A stretch of DNA of 26,273 nt from CAYMWF01 sp964394085 [NCBI: uncultured Gemmatimonadota bacterium] (lineage in GTDB: Bacteria > GCA-2686955 > CAYMWF01): NCBI GenBank assembly GCA_964394085.1, contig CAYMWF010000027.1, forward strand, positions 43,520 through 69,792, read 5' to 3'. Below the pieces are notes generated by a model. That model searched no databases, was not told the origin of the DNA, and saw only the letters and a program-made list of their open reading frames with translations. Both the position numbers and the translations under genes were made by a program. Below are positions 8,146 to 15,379 of the stretch, in pieces (the first letter of the stretch is position 1; each line of letters begins with the position of its first letter).

Positions 8146-8518
8146 AGTTGAAGAGGGAGCGTCTTCCCGCCCGGCGGAGCACGCTGCGTCATCCGGCTCT
8201 GCTAACCCTCGCTCCGGGAAGCGCTGAAACTCGCTGTTCCCTTCCCGCGCTGCTCGCATTCGTTCGCAGCTGCCCGCCCCCCCGCAGCTCAAACATCAGC
8301 GCTTCTGATCCCTCCCAACCCGCTGGTCGCACACGCTCCCAGTCCCAGCCCTGCTCGGGAAGTGTCGCCACTTCCCTTCCCCCTGTTTCCGGAAGGTTGT
8401 GTTCAGTCAAATGAAGAAGATTGAGAAAGAACAGGTGTTCCGCGATACTTGGTGCCCGAACCCCTCCCCGGATGACTCCGCTATATCCGCCTGGCGGGAA
8501 GGCGCTCCCTCTTCAACT
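8146..8518. mobile_element. 373-bp element with ~33-bp terminal inverted repeats, MITE- or REP-like
   Basis: The left end 8146-8178 and right end 8486-8518 are inverted copies, identical at 31 of 33 positions. The right copy begins TCCGCCTGGCGGGAAGG and ends CCCTCTTCAACT. After a 9-bp gap of poor match the symmetry resumes in register with CCGGATGAC (8468-8476) against GTCATCCGG (8188-8196), so the arms are about 51 bp long with 43 matches. The interior is non-coding, contains runs of short GC-rich hairpins, and has no transposase. No clear target-site duplication flanks it. A non-autonomous insertion element or a large REP/BIME-type element fits best; a structured RNA is the alternative. Confidence 0.5.
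8357..8376 (-). other. Perfect 8-bp hairpin with GCGA (GNRA) tetraloop inside the inverted-repeat element
   Basis: On the - strand GGGAAGTG and CACTTCCC pair without mismatch around the tetraloop GCGA, a GNRA loop. The + strand loop is TCGC, so only the - strand transcript would have the stable GNRA form. No U-run follows. Confidence 0.5.
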
Positions 8519-8614
8519 GGAATGTGCCGGCATCCATGGGCTCAATTCCCCGGCTCGAACAGCAGCATCTTCCGAATCTTCAAGCAATTCGAATAAACAT
8601 GGGGCAAGATGTTT

Positions 8615-9721
8615 TCAGTCCTGATTCAGCTTCATCCCGAAAAGGGGCCGGATCCATTTCAAGCGCTTGAGGAAACACTCGTAGAGCAGGAGGCTGATAC
8701 CGAAGGTGCCCGCCAGCAGCAGGCTCAGCTCCAGGAATGCAGGAAGCGGGAGGGGCAGGAGAAAATACGCGGCGGCGAACTGCACCGGCAGGTGAACGAT
8801 GTACACAGGATAGACCGCTTTGCTGAAATAGCCGAGGCTGCGGGACGGTTTGTTGAGATAGATGGATCCGAAACCGAGAATAGCAAGCATCCAGCACATC
8901 GATTCAAAAGCGGTGACACCGCTGTGTACTTTCTGCAGATTGAAAATCAGAAACCGCACCAGGTATAGCGAAAAGGCGACAGCGAGGGCGGTCCAGCGGA
9001 TTCTTGCCACCGCAGGCCAGAAGACTTCGTGAATGGAAATGAAGATGAATCCCATGAAGAAGCAGATAAATCCCGTCAACCAGCCGTGAAAGGTGTCGAC
9101 GTACAGGGAGAAATGTTCAGGATTGACAAGCAGCGCTTCCGCCACGAGCGGCACCGCCAGCAGAAAAGGCCCCAGCGGCAGACGCAGAATTTTCGACAGA
9201 AAGCGAAAAAACGGATTATCCGGCTGATCTTTCAGATAGATGATGATCCCGATGAGCCACAATACATATAAAAAGATATTGAGCAGGAACCAGAGGTGAC
9301 CGAAGTGGAGCGTGTAGTCGGCCTTCCAACCCAGACGGAGGGATACGATGGCGCAGACGGCGCCGAGGATGTAAGTGCCGAAAACGTAAGGCAGGGCGAT
9401 CCTGATCGTCCGGTCCTTCAGTAATTGCCTCCAGTCGCGGCGTTCCATGGCGAAGCGGACACCCATTCCGGAGATCAAGAAGAGGAGTGGAATGCGCCAG
9501 ACGTTGATCATGGCCATGAAGGGCCATATTCCTTTCAGAGACTGTTCGTTCTGAGGAAATTTGAAATAAGCCGCCCAGGGCTGAAAGCACATGGCGACGT
9601 GATAGATGATGAGAAGGGCCAGGGCCAGGATGCGCAGCCAGTCTACGTCGTAGCGGCGCTGCAGCGGGACGGCGGCAGGCGCGGCGCGGTCCCGTGGCTC
9701 CGATCCGTGTGCAGGCTGCAT
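8615..9721 (-). CDS. Acyltransferase 3 family integral membrane protein
   Basis: The product is 368 residues with about ten membrane helices, matching the length and topology of the acyltransferase-3 family (OafA/NodX/OpgC-like). The first helix carries the typical DWLRILALALLIIYHVAMCF pattern, with the conserved His at residue 41. A second diagnostic segment is RIPLLFLISGMGVRFA, followed by a basic loop (KDRTIRIALPYVFG). These enzymes move acetyl, succinyl or similar groups onto extracytoplasmic sugars or lipids. The acceptor here is unknown. ATG 9721 follows a G-rich ribosome-binding stretch. It lies 57 bp downstream of the methyltransferase and is probably the last gene of the recJ unit. 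Confidence 0.88.
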   Translation of the reverse strand: MQPAHGSEPRDRAAPAAVPLQRRYDVDWLRILALALLIIYHVAMCFQPWAAYFKFPQNEQSLKGIWPFMAMINVWRIPLLFLISGMGVRFAMERRDWRQLLKDRTIRIALPYVFGTYILGAVCAIVSLRLGWKADYTLHFGHLWFLLNIFLYVLWLIGIIIYLKDQPDNPFFRFLSKILRLPLGPFLLAVPLVAEALLVNPEHFSLYVDTFHGWLTGFICFFMGFIFISIHEVFWPAVARIRWTALAVAFSLYLVRFLIFNLQKVHSGVTAFESMCWMLAILGFGSIYLNKPSRSLGYFSKAVYPVYIVHLPVQFAAAYFLLPLPLPAFLELSLLLAGTFGISLLLYECFLKRLKWIRPLFGMKLNQD

Positions 9722-9778
9722 TGTCCCCCCCGCCTATGGCATCAGGCCGGAAAGTTTCGGTGCCGGGAAAGAAATGAA

Positions 9779-10558
9779 CTATTTTCGGCAGATGAACCTC
9801 GTGTCGGAGGTGAAGAAAAGCGCTCCGTGCTTAATGACGGGTGAGGTGCGGAGTATCCTGACAACGAGTTTCTTCCAGTGTTTCGGATTGTTCAGATTAT
9901 CCGGATCAAGCTGATCGAACCTGTCCAGGATTACCGAAAAACCTACATCCCTGAAAAATCGGTGGAGCTGGATATACGTGAATTGATTGAAATCGATACC
10001 GAGCTCCATTATGTCTTCGCCCTGGAGCATCTTCCGGAGTCCGAATCTCCACCTGTCCGGCAGCCAGCCGTAGAACGGGAGGTTATATTCGGTCGATATC
10101 AGGCTGAACTTGTTCGTGGAATGGAAGAGGAAAAGCCCCCCCGGTTTCAGGGCGCGGTATATCTTCCGGATTCCTTCGCGCCAATGCTCCACATGCTCGA
10201 AGGTGGCCCTGGCGAGAATCGCGTCGTAACAGTCGGAGCCGATATCGGCATCTTCGATATTGCCCAGTTCGATGTCGACGTTTATGCCGTTTTTTCTTCC
10301 GAGCTCGTGGGCGAAATCGACGAGCTGGCGGCTGATTTCGAGACCTTTGCAGTTGATGCCGTTTTGCCCGCAGAGAACCTGGAACCAGCCAGTGCCGGTT
10401 CCTATTTCGAGAACCCGGGCATTGCCGTCCAGGGGTATGAACTGCTCGATAGCCTGCTTGATCTTCAGGAACTCATATTTCATGCTCGAAAGGTCTATCG
10501 ATTTCTTCTTTTCCAGGTACCGGGTCGCGTCTGAAAGCTCTTTTTCGTGGACCTTCAT
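9779..10558 (-). CDS. Class I SAM-dependent methyltransferase
   Basis: The product is 259 residues. Motif I, which binds S-adenosylmethionine, is VLEIGTGTGW at residues 49-58. The motif II acidic residue follows in CKGLEISRQL, then DCYDAILARATFEHVEHWRE (motif IV/V region) and the post-motif YRALKPGGLFLFHS. This is the Methyltransf_11/25 type common in UbiE- and UbiG-like enzymes and in sugar or lipid biosynthesis; the substrate is not evident. ATG 10558 has GAGG seven bases upstream. It starts 33 bp after the recJ stop. That gap holds a small hairpin (TCCGG/CCGGA arms, 10575-10588) which might tune read-through. No membrane segments are seen. Confidence 0.9.
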   Translation of the reverse strand: MKVHEKELSDATRYLEKKKSIDLSSMKYEFLKIKQAIEQFIPLDGNARVLEIGTGTGWFQVLCGQNGINCKGLEISRQLVDFAHELGRKNGINVDIELGNIEDADIGSDCYDAILARATFEHVEHWREGIRKIYRALKPGGLFLFHSTNKFSLISTEYNLPFYGWLPDRWRFGLRKMLQGEDIMELGIDFNQFTYIQLHRFFRDVGFSVILDRFDQLDPDNLNNPKHWKKLVVRILRTSPVIKHGALFFTSDTRFICRK

Positions 10559-10591
10559 GCTTTACCTCAAAGTATCCGGCCGCCCGGAGGT

Positions 10592-12304
10592 TCAAAGGAA
10601 TTCCCGGATGGTGATATCGCAGGCGGAGCCTCTCGAGGCCGGCGTGTAGATGAAACACAGGCGGTCTCCCGCGGGGGCGATTCTTTCATAGGCGGCACGA
10701 GCGCTGTCATCTGCGAATTCGAGTTCAAGACCTGTATCGGCGACCTTCAAGGTTCCTGCACCGGAAGTATATTCGATATCGAGATGCCCGTCATGCAGCC
10801 ATGAGGGGAGCGGATTGAATGAACCGAAGGGGCGCAGTTTGTCGAGTTCGGCGAGATGGTCCGCGGTCATCCCGCCAAGGTCATACTCGAAGTCTATTTC
10901 GATTGTCCTTACGGGTTCGGACGCAGGGGAAAACCGCCTGCAATAATTCTCGATTCTTTCGATTATTCGCGGAAGCCCGTCCCAAGCCGTTGAGAATCCT
11001 GCGGCCCGGGGATGCCCGCCGAAACTGTCAAGCAGGTCTCCTGCCGCGCTCAGGGCGTCGACCCAGTCGAGCTTCGTATGCGTCCGCACTTCACCTACCG
11101 CGACGTCCCCCCTGCTTCCTGCCACGAAAGCAGGCATACCGTAGTTTTTCGCGATCCTGCCCGCGACCGCTCCGGGAGCCGAGGGGGGGATGTCCCGGTC
11201 GATTACGGCGATAAAACCGCAGCCGGCGGCGGCCGCCAGATCGATGCGTGAAACCGCAAGCGAGTAAGCAGTATCTATAAGCCGGTTCTTTTCATCGTGA
11301 AGTTTACGCAGCTTTTTGAACGTTTTTTTATCGAAACCGGAGTCTAAAAGTCTGAAAGAAGGATTACGGCCCTGCCCGGACCTTCCCGCATTGAGCAGAG
11401 GAGCCAGGTGATTCGATATATCCGACTCGTCGAACTTCCCCTCCGGGCCGAGGTTCCTCATAAGCTCCCTGATAGAGGGAGCAGCCCCCTCATTGGCGTA
11501 TTCTACTCCCCTTGATACGATATGCCGGTTTTCGCCGATCAGCGGGCTCAGGTCGGCGAGCGTGCCGAGAGCGGCGAAAGGCAGCAGCCGGGAATCCATA
11601 CTTTTGCTTCCGGGAATGCCTGAAAGCAAAGCCGAGCCCAGCTTCCATACCACTCCCGCTCCGCAGAGATGCCTGTGAGGATATCCTCCCCGCAGCGGGT
11701 CCACTACGACATCCGCCGAAGGCACCCCCCGGGAAATTTTATGATGATCCGTTACAATCACCCTGAAGCCCAGGCTCCTGGCGTGTTCAATCATTTCCTG
11801 ATCGGTAATCCCGATATCGGCGGTAACGATGACCGATACATTCCGGGATGTGAAAAAGTCGAGGGCGTTCCGGCTGAGCCCGTGCCCTTCGTTCAGGCAA
11901 TCGGGCACGTACACCGAAACTTCCGAAGCGCTTCCCAGGAGCGACGCCGCTTCGAGAAAAACTCGTTTCAGTATCGCCGCCGAACAGAAACCGTCGGTAT
12001 CGTCATGGACGAAAATTCCCGTGTTCAGATTTGTCCGGAACGTTTCTACCAGGATGGCTGTAGCTTTGTCGAGGTCCTGGAGAAGGAAAGGATCGGGAGG
12101 GGAGTAATCTTCCGGAAGGAAAAACTCGCTGTCGGTTATCTGGTTGAGCCCCCGGGCCGTTAAAATACGATTTAAAAAACCGGATTTCCCGCACACCGGT
12201 GGATCCGGCCCCTGTTCACCGGCTGGGTCGCTCCCGAATGCTCCGGTGACGGGCGCCTTTTCCCTGTTTATTATTCTGATTTCCGGTTGTTCGGGCTTTT
12301 TCAT
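10592..12304 (-). CDS. recJ: RecJ-like DHH-family single-strand exonuclease
   Basis: The product is 570 residues, near the 577 of E. coli RecJ. The N-terminal region has the RecJ pattern LTARGLN...FFLPEDYSPP. Metal-binding DHH motifs are in order: D101-D-T-D104-G (normally D-x-D-G), TADIG at 161-165, TDHH at 185-188, GTLADL with D251, and LNAGRSG at 304-310. The DHHA1 signature GGHPRAAG begins at residue 429, and an OB-like C-terminal domain follows. RecJ degrades single-stranded DNA 5' to 3' in recombination and repair. The N-terminal ~35 residues are an unusual Pro-rich extension and the ATG lacks a clear ribosome site, so a later start is possible. It lies just downstream of the terminator of the lamin-tail gene, so it is transcribed separately. 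Confidence 0.88.
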   Translation of the reverse strand: MKKPEQPEIRIINREKAPVTGAFGSDPAGEQGPDPPVCGKSGFLNRILTARGLNQITDSEFFLPEDYSPPDPFLLQDLDKATAILVETFRTNLNTGIFVHDDTDGFCSAAILKRVFLEAASLLGSASEVSVYVPDCLNEGHGLSRNALDFFTSRNVSVIVTADIGITDQEMIEHARSLGFRVIVTDHHKISRGVPSADVVVDPLRGGYPHRHLCGAGVVWKLGSALLSGIPGSKSMDSRLLPFAALGTLADLSPLIGENRHIVSRGVEYANEGAAPSIRELMRNLGPEGKFDESDISNHLAPLLNAGRSGQGRNPSFRLLDSGFDKKTFKKLRKLHDEKNRLIDTAYSLAVSRIDLAAAAGCGFIAVIDRDIPPSAPGAVAGRIAKNYGMPAFVAGSRGDVAVGEVRTHTKLDWVDALSAAGDLLDSFGGHPRAAGFSTAWDGLPRIIERIENYCRRFSPASEPVRTIEIDFEYDLGGMTADHLAELDKLRPFGSFNPLPSWLHDGHLDIEYTSGAGTLKVADTGLELEFADDSARAAYERIAPAGDRLCFIYTPASRGSACDITIREFL

Positions 12305-12373
12305 GATTCAAAAGGATGGACAATCCGTCCCGGAGTGACGGGAAAGCGAACAAGCGCTGACTTGCAAAGAACC

Positions 12374-12419
12374 AGAAAGCCGCGGATGCCCTTGTGAGAC
12401 AATCCGCGGCCTGCTTTCT
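12374..12419 (-). terminator. Hairpin terminator after the short lamin-tail gene
   Basis: CCGCGGAT (12380-12387) pairs perfectly with ATCCGCGG (12402-12409). An outer AGAAAG/CTTTCT pair extends the stem across a 4-nt bulge. On the - strand the stem is followed by CTTTCTGGTTCTTT, a broken U-rich tail. It lies 12 bp after the stop at 12432. Confidence 0.7.
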
Positions 12420-12431
12420 CAGAATTTCAAC

Positions 12432-13289
12432 CTACCTGGCGAATTCCGACTTGATTTTTCCCCAGGAGCTGGTCTTTACACCCGGAGGGTTTACTTCGCC
12501 CGGATTGAACGGCTCCTCAGTCCATGTGGTCGAGAGATTCTCGGAGGTTTCATCATGGCCGGTGATGCCGTTTCCTTCTACTTGATTTTCGGTTCCTTCA
12601 TCTCCCTGGATGCGTTGATACGAGTTATCGTATGTAATCGCGTCCGGGATAGAATCCTGGTTCTCTTTCGCGGTGTCGTCTTCGTAGGCGGTTGCCTCCT
12701 CGCCGCCGTCGGGGCCGTCCTTGGCGACGCCGGTCTTATCTACGGCCTCATCCTTGTCACCCCACAGGAAAATATCCACATCCTTGACGAGATCGGATGA
12801 ACCGTCCCAGTAGAAGAGGATAACTACTTCGCCGGCGCTGCTCAGGAGAGCTCCCGCGGGATAGCCGGGGCCGATCCAGTCGCCGCCCGGATCCACCATG
12901 TTTTCGTATTCAACGCCCGAGTCGAGCAGCTCGTACTCGGCGGCATAACCGGTGTCACTGAACAGGTCGGCGCCGGTCACGGCGACAACCTGGACTTCTC
13001 CCGGGCCTATGGATGATCCGTCGGGAAACTTGGCGAGGAAATCACTGTCGTACGGAGTATAGCTTCCATCCACCAGGTTGACATAATCCGGTATGGGATC
13101 ACCACTGTATATGCAGTCGGCCAGGTAATAGTTCGTAAGGTCGATGGTTCCACCCGTCGGATTATAGATCTCGATAAACTCGATGGCGGTCCAGCCGGTG
13201 CAGACTTCAGACAGCAGCAGGTGCCCGCCGCCCGCCCAGGCGACTCCCGCGAGCCCCAGCAGACATATCAATGTTAAAGCCTTCTTCAT
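12432..13289 (-). CDS. Secreted lamin-tail-domain protein, short form
   Basis: The product is 285 residues. ATG 13289 sits six bases after a GGAGG site; ATG 13292 is the in-frame alternative. A signal peptide (MKKALTLICLLGLAGVAWA) is followed by a lamin-tail-like beta domain (~residues 22-105: HLLLSEVCTG, IEFIEIYNPTGG, LTNYYLADC, FLAKFPDGSSIGPGE). A further ~150-residue segment has MVDPGGDW, DLVKDVDIFLWGD, KTGVAKDGPDG and GNGITGHDET. The whole body matches the first ~270 residues of the protein at 20485-22824, so the two are paralogues. It ends TSSWGKIKSEFAR after a Pro/Gly linker, possibly a short anchoring or sorting tail. Lamin-tail domains in bacteria are found on secreted nucleases and surface proteins; here no catalytic domain is present. 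It follows the 5'-nucleotidase gene by 115 bp. Confidence 0.85.
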   Translation of the reverse strand: MKKALTLICLLGLAGVAWAGGGHLLLSEVCTGWTAIEFIEIYNPTGGTIDLTNYYLADCIYSGDPIPDYVNLVDGSYTPYDSDFLAKFPDGSSIGPGEVQVVAVTGADLFSDTGYAAEYELLDSGVEYENMVDPGGDWIGPGYPAGALLSSAGEVVILFYWDGSSDLVKDVDIFLWGDKDEAVDKTGVAKDGPDGGEEATAYEDDTAKENQDSIPDAITYDNSYQRIQGDEGTENQVEGNGITGHDETSENLSTTWTEEPFNPGEVNPPGVKTSSWGKIKSEFAR

Positions 13290-13404
13290 CATTCTCCTCC
13301 TTGAATCGCCCGGCTGCCGCCGGATCACACATGTTCGGGATAACCAGATTGTTCACCCGTAGCCGCGAGTCAAAACCCGCCGTTTCTTCACCGATATATT
13401 TTTA

Positions 13405-15258
13405 TCAAGGTCCGGCACTCCGGATCTTTTTTATTCGCGGATTGAATTTTCTGTCTATCGGCGAGTGGCCCCTGATGTATTCGGTCAGCGCGTCGGATAT
13501 TTTCACGCCGGTGTTTTCATGCGGGAAATCGACCATGATGTCGTAACCGGCCGAGCCCGATGCGAGATAGTCGGATGTGACCACTCTGTATTCACTTCCG
13601 GGGTCGAGCGGTTCGCCGTTTACGATAAATTCGATGACTTTTCCGTCATCCTCGAGACTCATGTCCACGACGATTCGGCCACCCGATATCTGGAGGTCCC
13701 GTCGCCTGCCCCGAACACCCACTTCGATGACCCGCTTGAGCTCTTCGCCTGTAAAAGAGTAAAGGGTCACTGTATTGCCGAACGGCAGCACCTTGTATAT
13801 ATCGCGGGGCGTTATGGGGCCCATCTTGATCATTTCCCTTATGCCGCCGCGGTTAAGGATGGCGAAGTCCGCCTTGAAATAATCCCGGATGGCGTCGGTG
13901 CAGAGCTGACCCATTATGTGTTCCGCGTTGCCTCGGGGCAGGTCGCGCACCGTGTGCCCGATAACCTCGTCGAAGCCGACCTCGGCGGCCGACACTTCCG
14001 TGGTGATGAATTCGTTCATTTCGTCCTGAGGCCAGAATTCATCGTCGAAAAGGGTTACTTCGAAGCCGGAATACTGGCTGATCGAATAGCCTGATACAGA
14101 CCGGGTTTTTTCGTCGACACCGATGCAGGCGTGACCCACGCCCGAGAGTTTGCCGTAGGTCTGGAAGCATAGAGTGTGATTGACCGGGTCTTCGTAAGGC
14201 ATGCCGAGGCCCCAGTGGATATGACCTCCGAAAGCCACGTCGACGCCTTTCACCGAGGCGACGAATTCGAGCATGTTGAGGCCCCACTGTTTGTATATAT
14301 TCGAGAGGTCTCCCTGTTCTTCTTCCATCCTGATATACCGTTGCTGGGTGTTCCATGGAACGCCCACGTGGCTGAGACAGAACACGAGGTCGGGTGACTC
14401 TTTCAGGCGGATTTTTTCAAGGTAGTACCGTGCGACCGGCGCAATCGGAAGGAACTCCACCTCGGGCAGGCTCTCCAATCCGGCCAGGGTTTTGGTATCG
14501 ATGGTGGTGAGGCCGAGTATCGCCAGCTTCAAGCCGTCCAGGTTCAGGATGATGTAAGGCTCGAACAGATCGTAGGTTCCGTAGCGGTCGAGCAGTTCCT
14601 TCACCCACTCATCCGGGATGCCCGGGGTTAGCTGCCGAAGCTTTTCGCCTTCTTCTCCCAGTTCGGCTTTTCTTTCGGCAAGCATCTCGTAATACCTGGG
14701 ATTCGACTCGATGATATTCGCCCCGAGCACGGGGAAGTCGGCCGTCTTGACGATATTCACCACCGCTTCCATACCGTGATCGAAATCGTGATTGCCGACG
14801 GTCATCGCGTCATAACCGGCCCGGTTCATGAATTCGACAACGGCTTCGCCCGACGACTTGTCCCCTACCGGAGTGCCCTGGAAGATATCTCCGGCGTCGA
14901 GAAGCAGGAAATGTTCGCCTTTATCTTCGGTTTCACGACGAAGGTCCCAGATGAAGGAAGCGAGGGACGGAGCCCCGCCGAGACCGGGAGGGAAGGCCGG
15001 GTTCATCCATGTAGCTTCTTTTTTACCGATGAACCCGTGCATATCGTTCGTAAAGAGGACGTTTATCCGTATTCCGCCGATATCGCCGACCACGATAGGG
15101 GGATCACTGGAAATTTCAGCGAGGGATTGTGCCGGTGCCATCAGCGTGAATAAAAGAAGAAAGACCGGCGCCAGTGAAACAAAACCCGGCGGGAAAGCCG
15201 GCCGGTTACCGTTCCGTTGCCTTCGCTCCGGTGCTGTTTTCGATCTTGGTGGAAACAT
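13405..15258 (-). CDS. Secreted 5'-nucleotidase / UshA-like metallophosphoesterase
   Basis: Read from ATG 15258 the product is 617 residues; an upstream TTG at 15342 has no ribosome site and falls on a candidate promoter. A signal segment (~27-48, ends APAQSLAEIS) precedes the calcineurin-like phosphatase domain. Its metal ligands are visible as NDMHG (D72, H74), DAGD (D124), GNHD (156-158), SHVG and GGHIHWG. A ~60-residue region after GANI is an insertion relative to compact members. The C-terminal 5'-nucleotidase domain (~410-617) has the substrate signatures AILNRGGIRE and VLPFGNTVTL. Enzymes of this group hydrolyse nucleoside monophosphates, UDP-sugars or cyclic nucleotides in the periplasm or outside the cell. 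The exact substrate is open. It lies upstream of the short lamin-tail gene and downstream of the barrel cluster. Confidence 0.92.
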   Translation of the reverse strand: MFPPRSKTAPERRQRNGNRPAFPPGFVSLAPVFLLLFTLMAPAQSLAEISSDPPIVVGDIGGIRINVLFTNDMHGFIGKKEATWMNPAFPPGLGGAPSLASFIWDLRRETEDKGEHFLLLDAGDIFQGTPVGDKSSGEAVVEFMNRAGYDAMTVGNHDFDHGMEAVVNIVKTADFPVLGANIIESNPRYYEMLAERKAELGEEGEKLRQLTPGIPDEWVKELLDRYGTYDLFEPYIILNLDGLKLAILGLTTIDTKTLAGLESLPEVEFLPIAPVARYYLEKIRLKESPDLVFCLSHVGVPWNTQQRYIRMEEEQGDLSNIYKQWGLNMLEFVASVKGVDVAFGGHIHWGLGMPYEDPVNHTLCFQTYGKLSGVGHACIGVDEKTRSVSGYSISQYSGFEVTLFDDEFWPQDEMNEFITTEVSAAEVGFDEVIGHTVRDLPRGNAEHIMGQLCTDAIRDYFKADFAILNRGGIREMIKMGPITPRDIYKVLPFGNTVTLYSFTGEELKRVIEVGVRGRRRDLQISGGRIVVDMSLEDDGKVIEFIVNGEPLDPGSEYRVVTSDYLASGSAGYDIMVDFPHENTGVKISDALTEYIRGHSPIDRKFNPRIKKIRSAGP

Positions 15259-15313
15259 GATTTCAGGAATCTCCTGTTCGACCCGCTTTCGGTCCGTCAA
15301 CGCTCTATTGAGA

Positions 15314-15342
15314 AGAGTAAAGTGCCGTTTTCGGCGGATCAA
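15314..15342 (-). promoter_or_regulatory. Candidate promoter for the 5'-nucleotidase gene
   Basis: On the - strand TTGATC (15337-15342) is spaced 17 bp from TACTCT (15314-15319). Each hexamer is a partial match to the sigma-70 consensus. The spacer contains the small palindrome GCCGAAAACGGC, a possible operator site. The ATG lies about 55 bp downstream. Confidence 0.35.
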
Positions 15343-15379
15343 GTTTAATCTTTTTTGCCGGCGGCGCCCGGAGCCCGGC

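Larger units (their letters stand above)
7980..8614. other. 635-bp stretch with no convincing gene
   Basis: Short frames on both strands here lack ribosome sites and recognisable domains. About 8080-8125 is an AT-rich block that may hold the promoter for the SRPBCC/EamA pair. Positions 8146-8518 hold an element bounded by inverted repeats. From 8519 to the acyltransferase stop I see no clear terminator. Confidence 0.7.

Noticed and set aside
8189-8410. 73-residue - strand frame inside the inverted-repeat element
   Set aside because: No ribosome site or recognisable domain; it overlaps the hairpin-rich interior and is best explained by composition.
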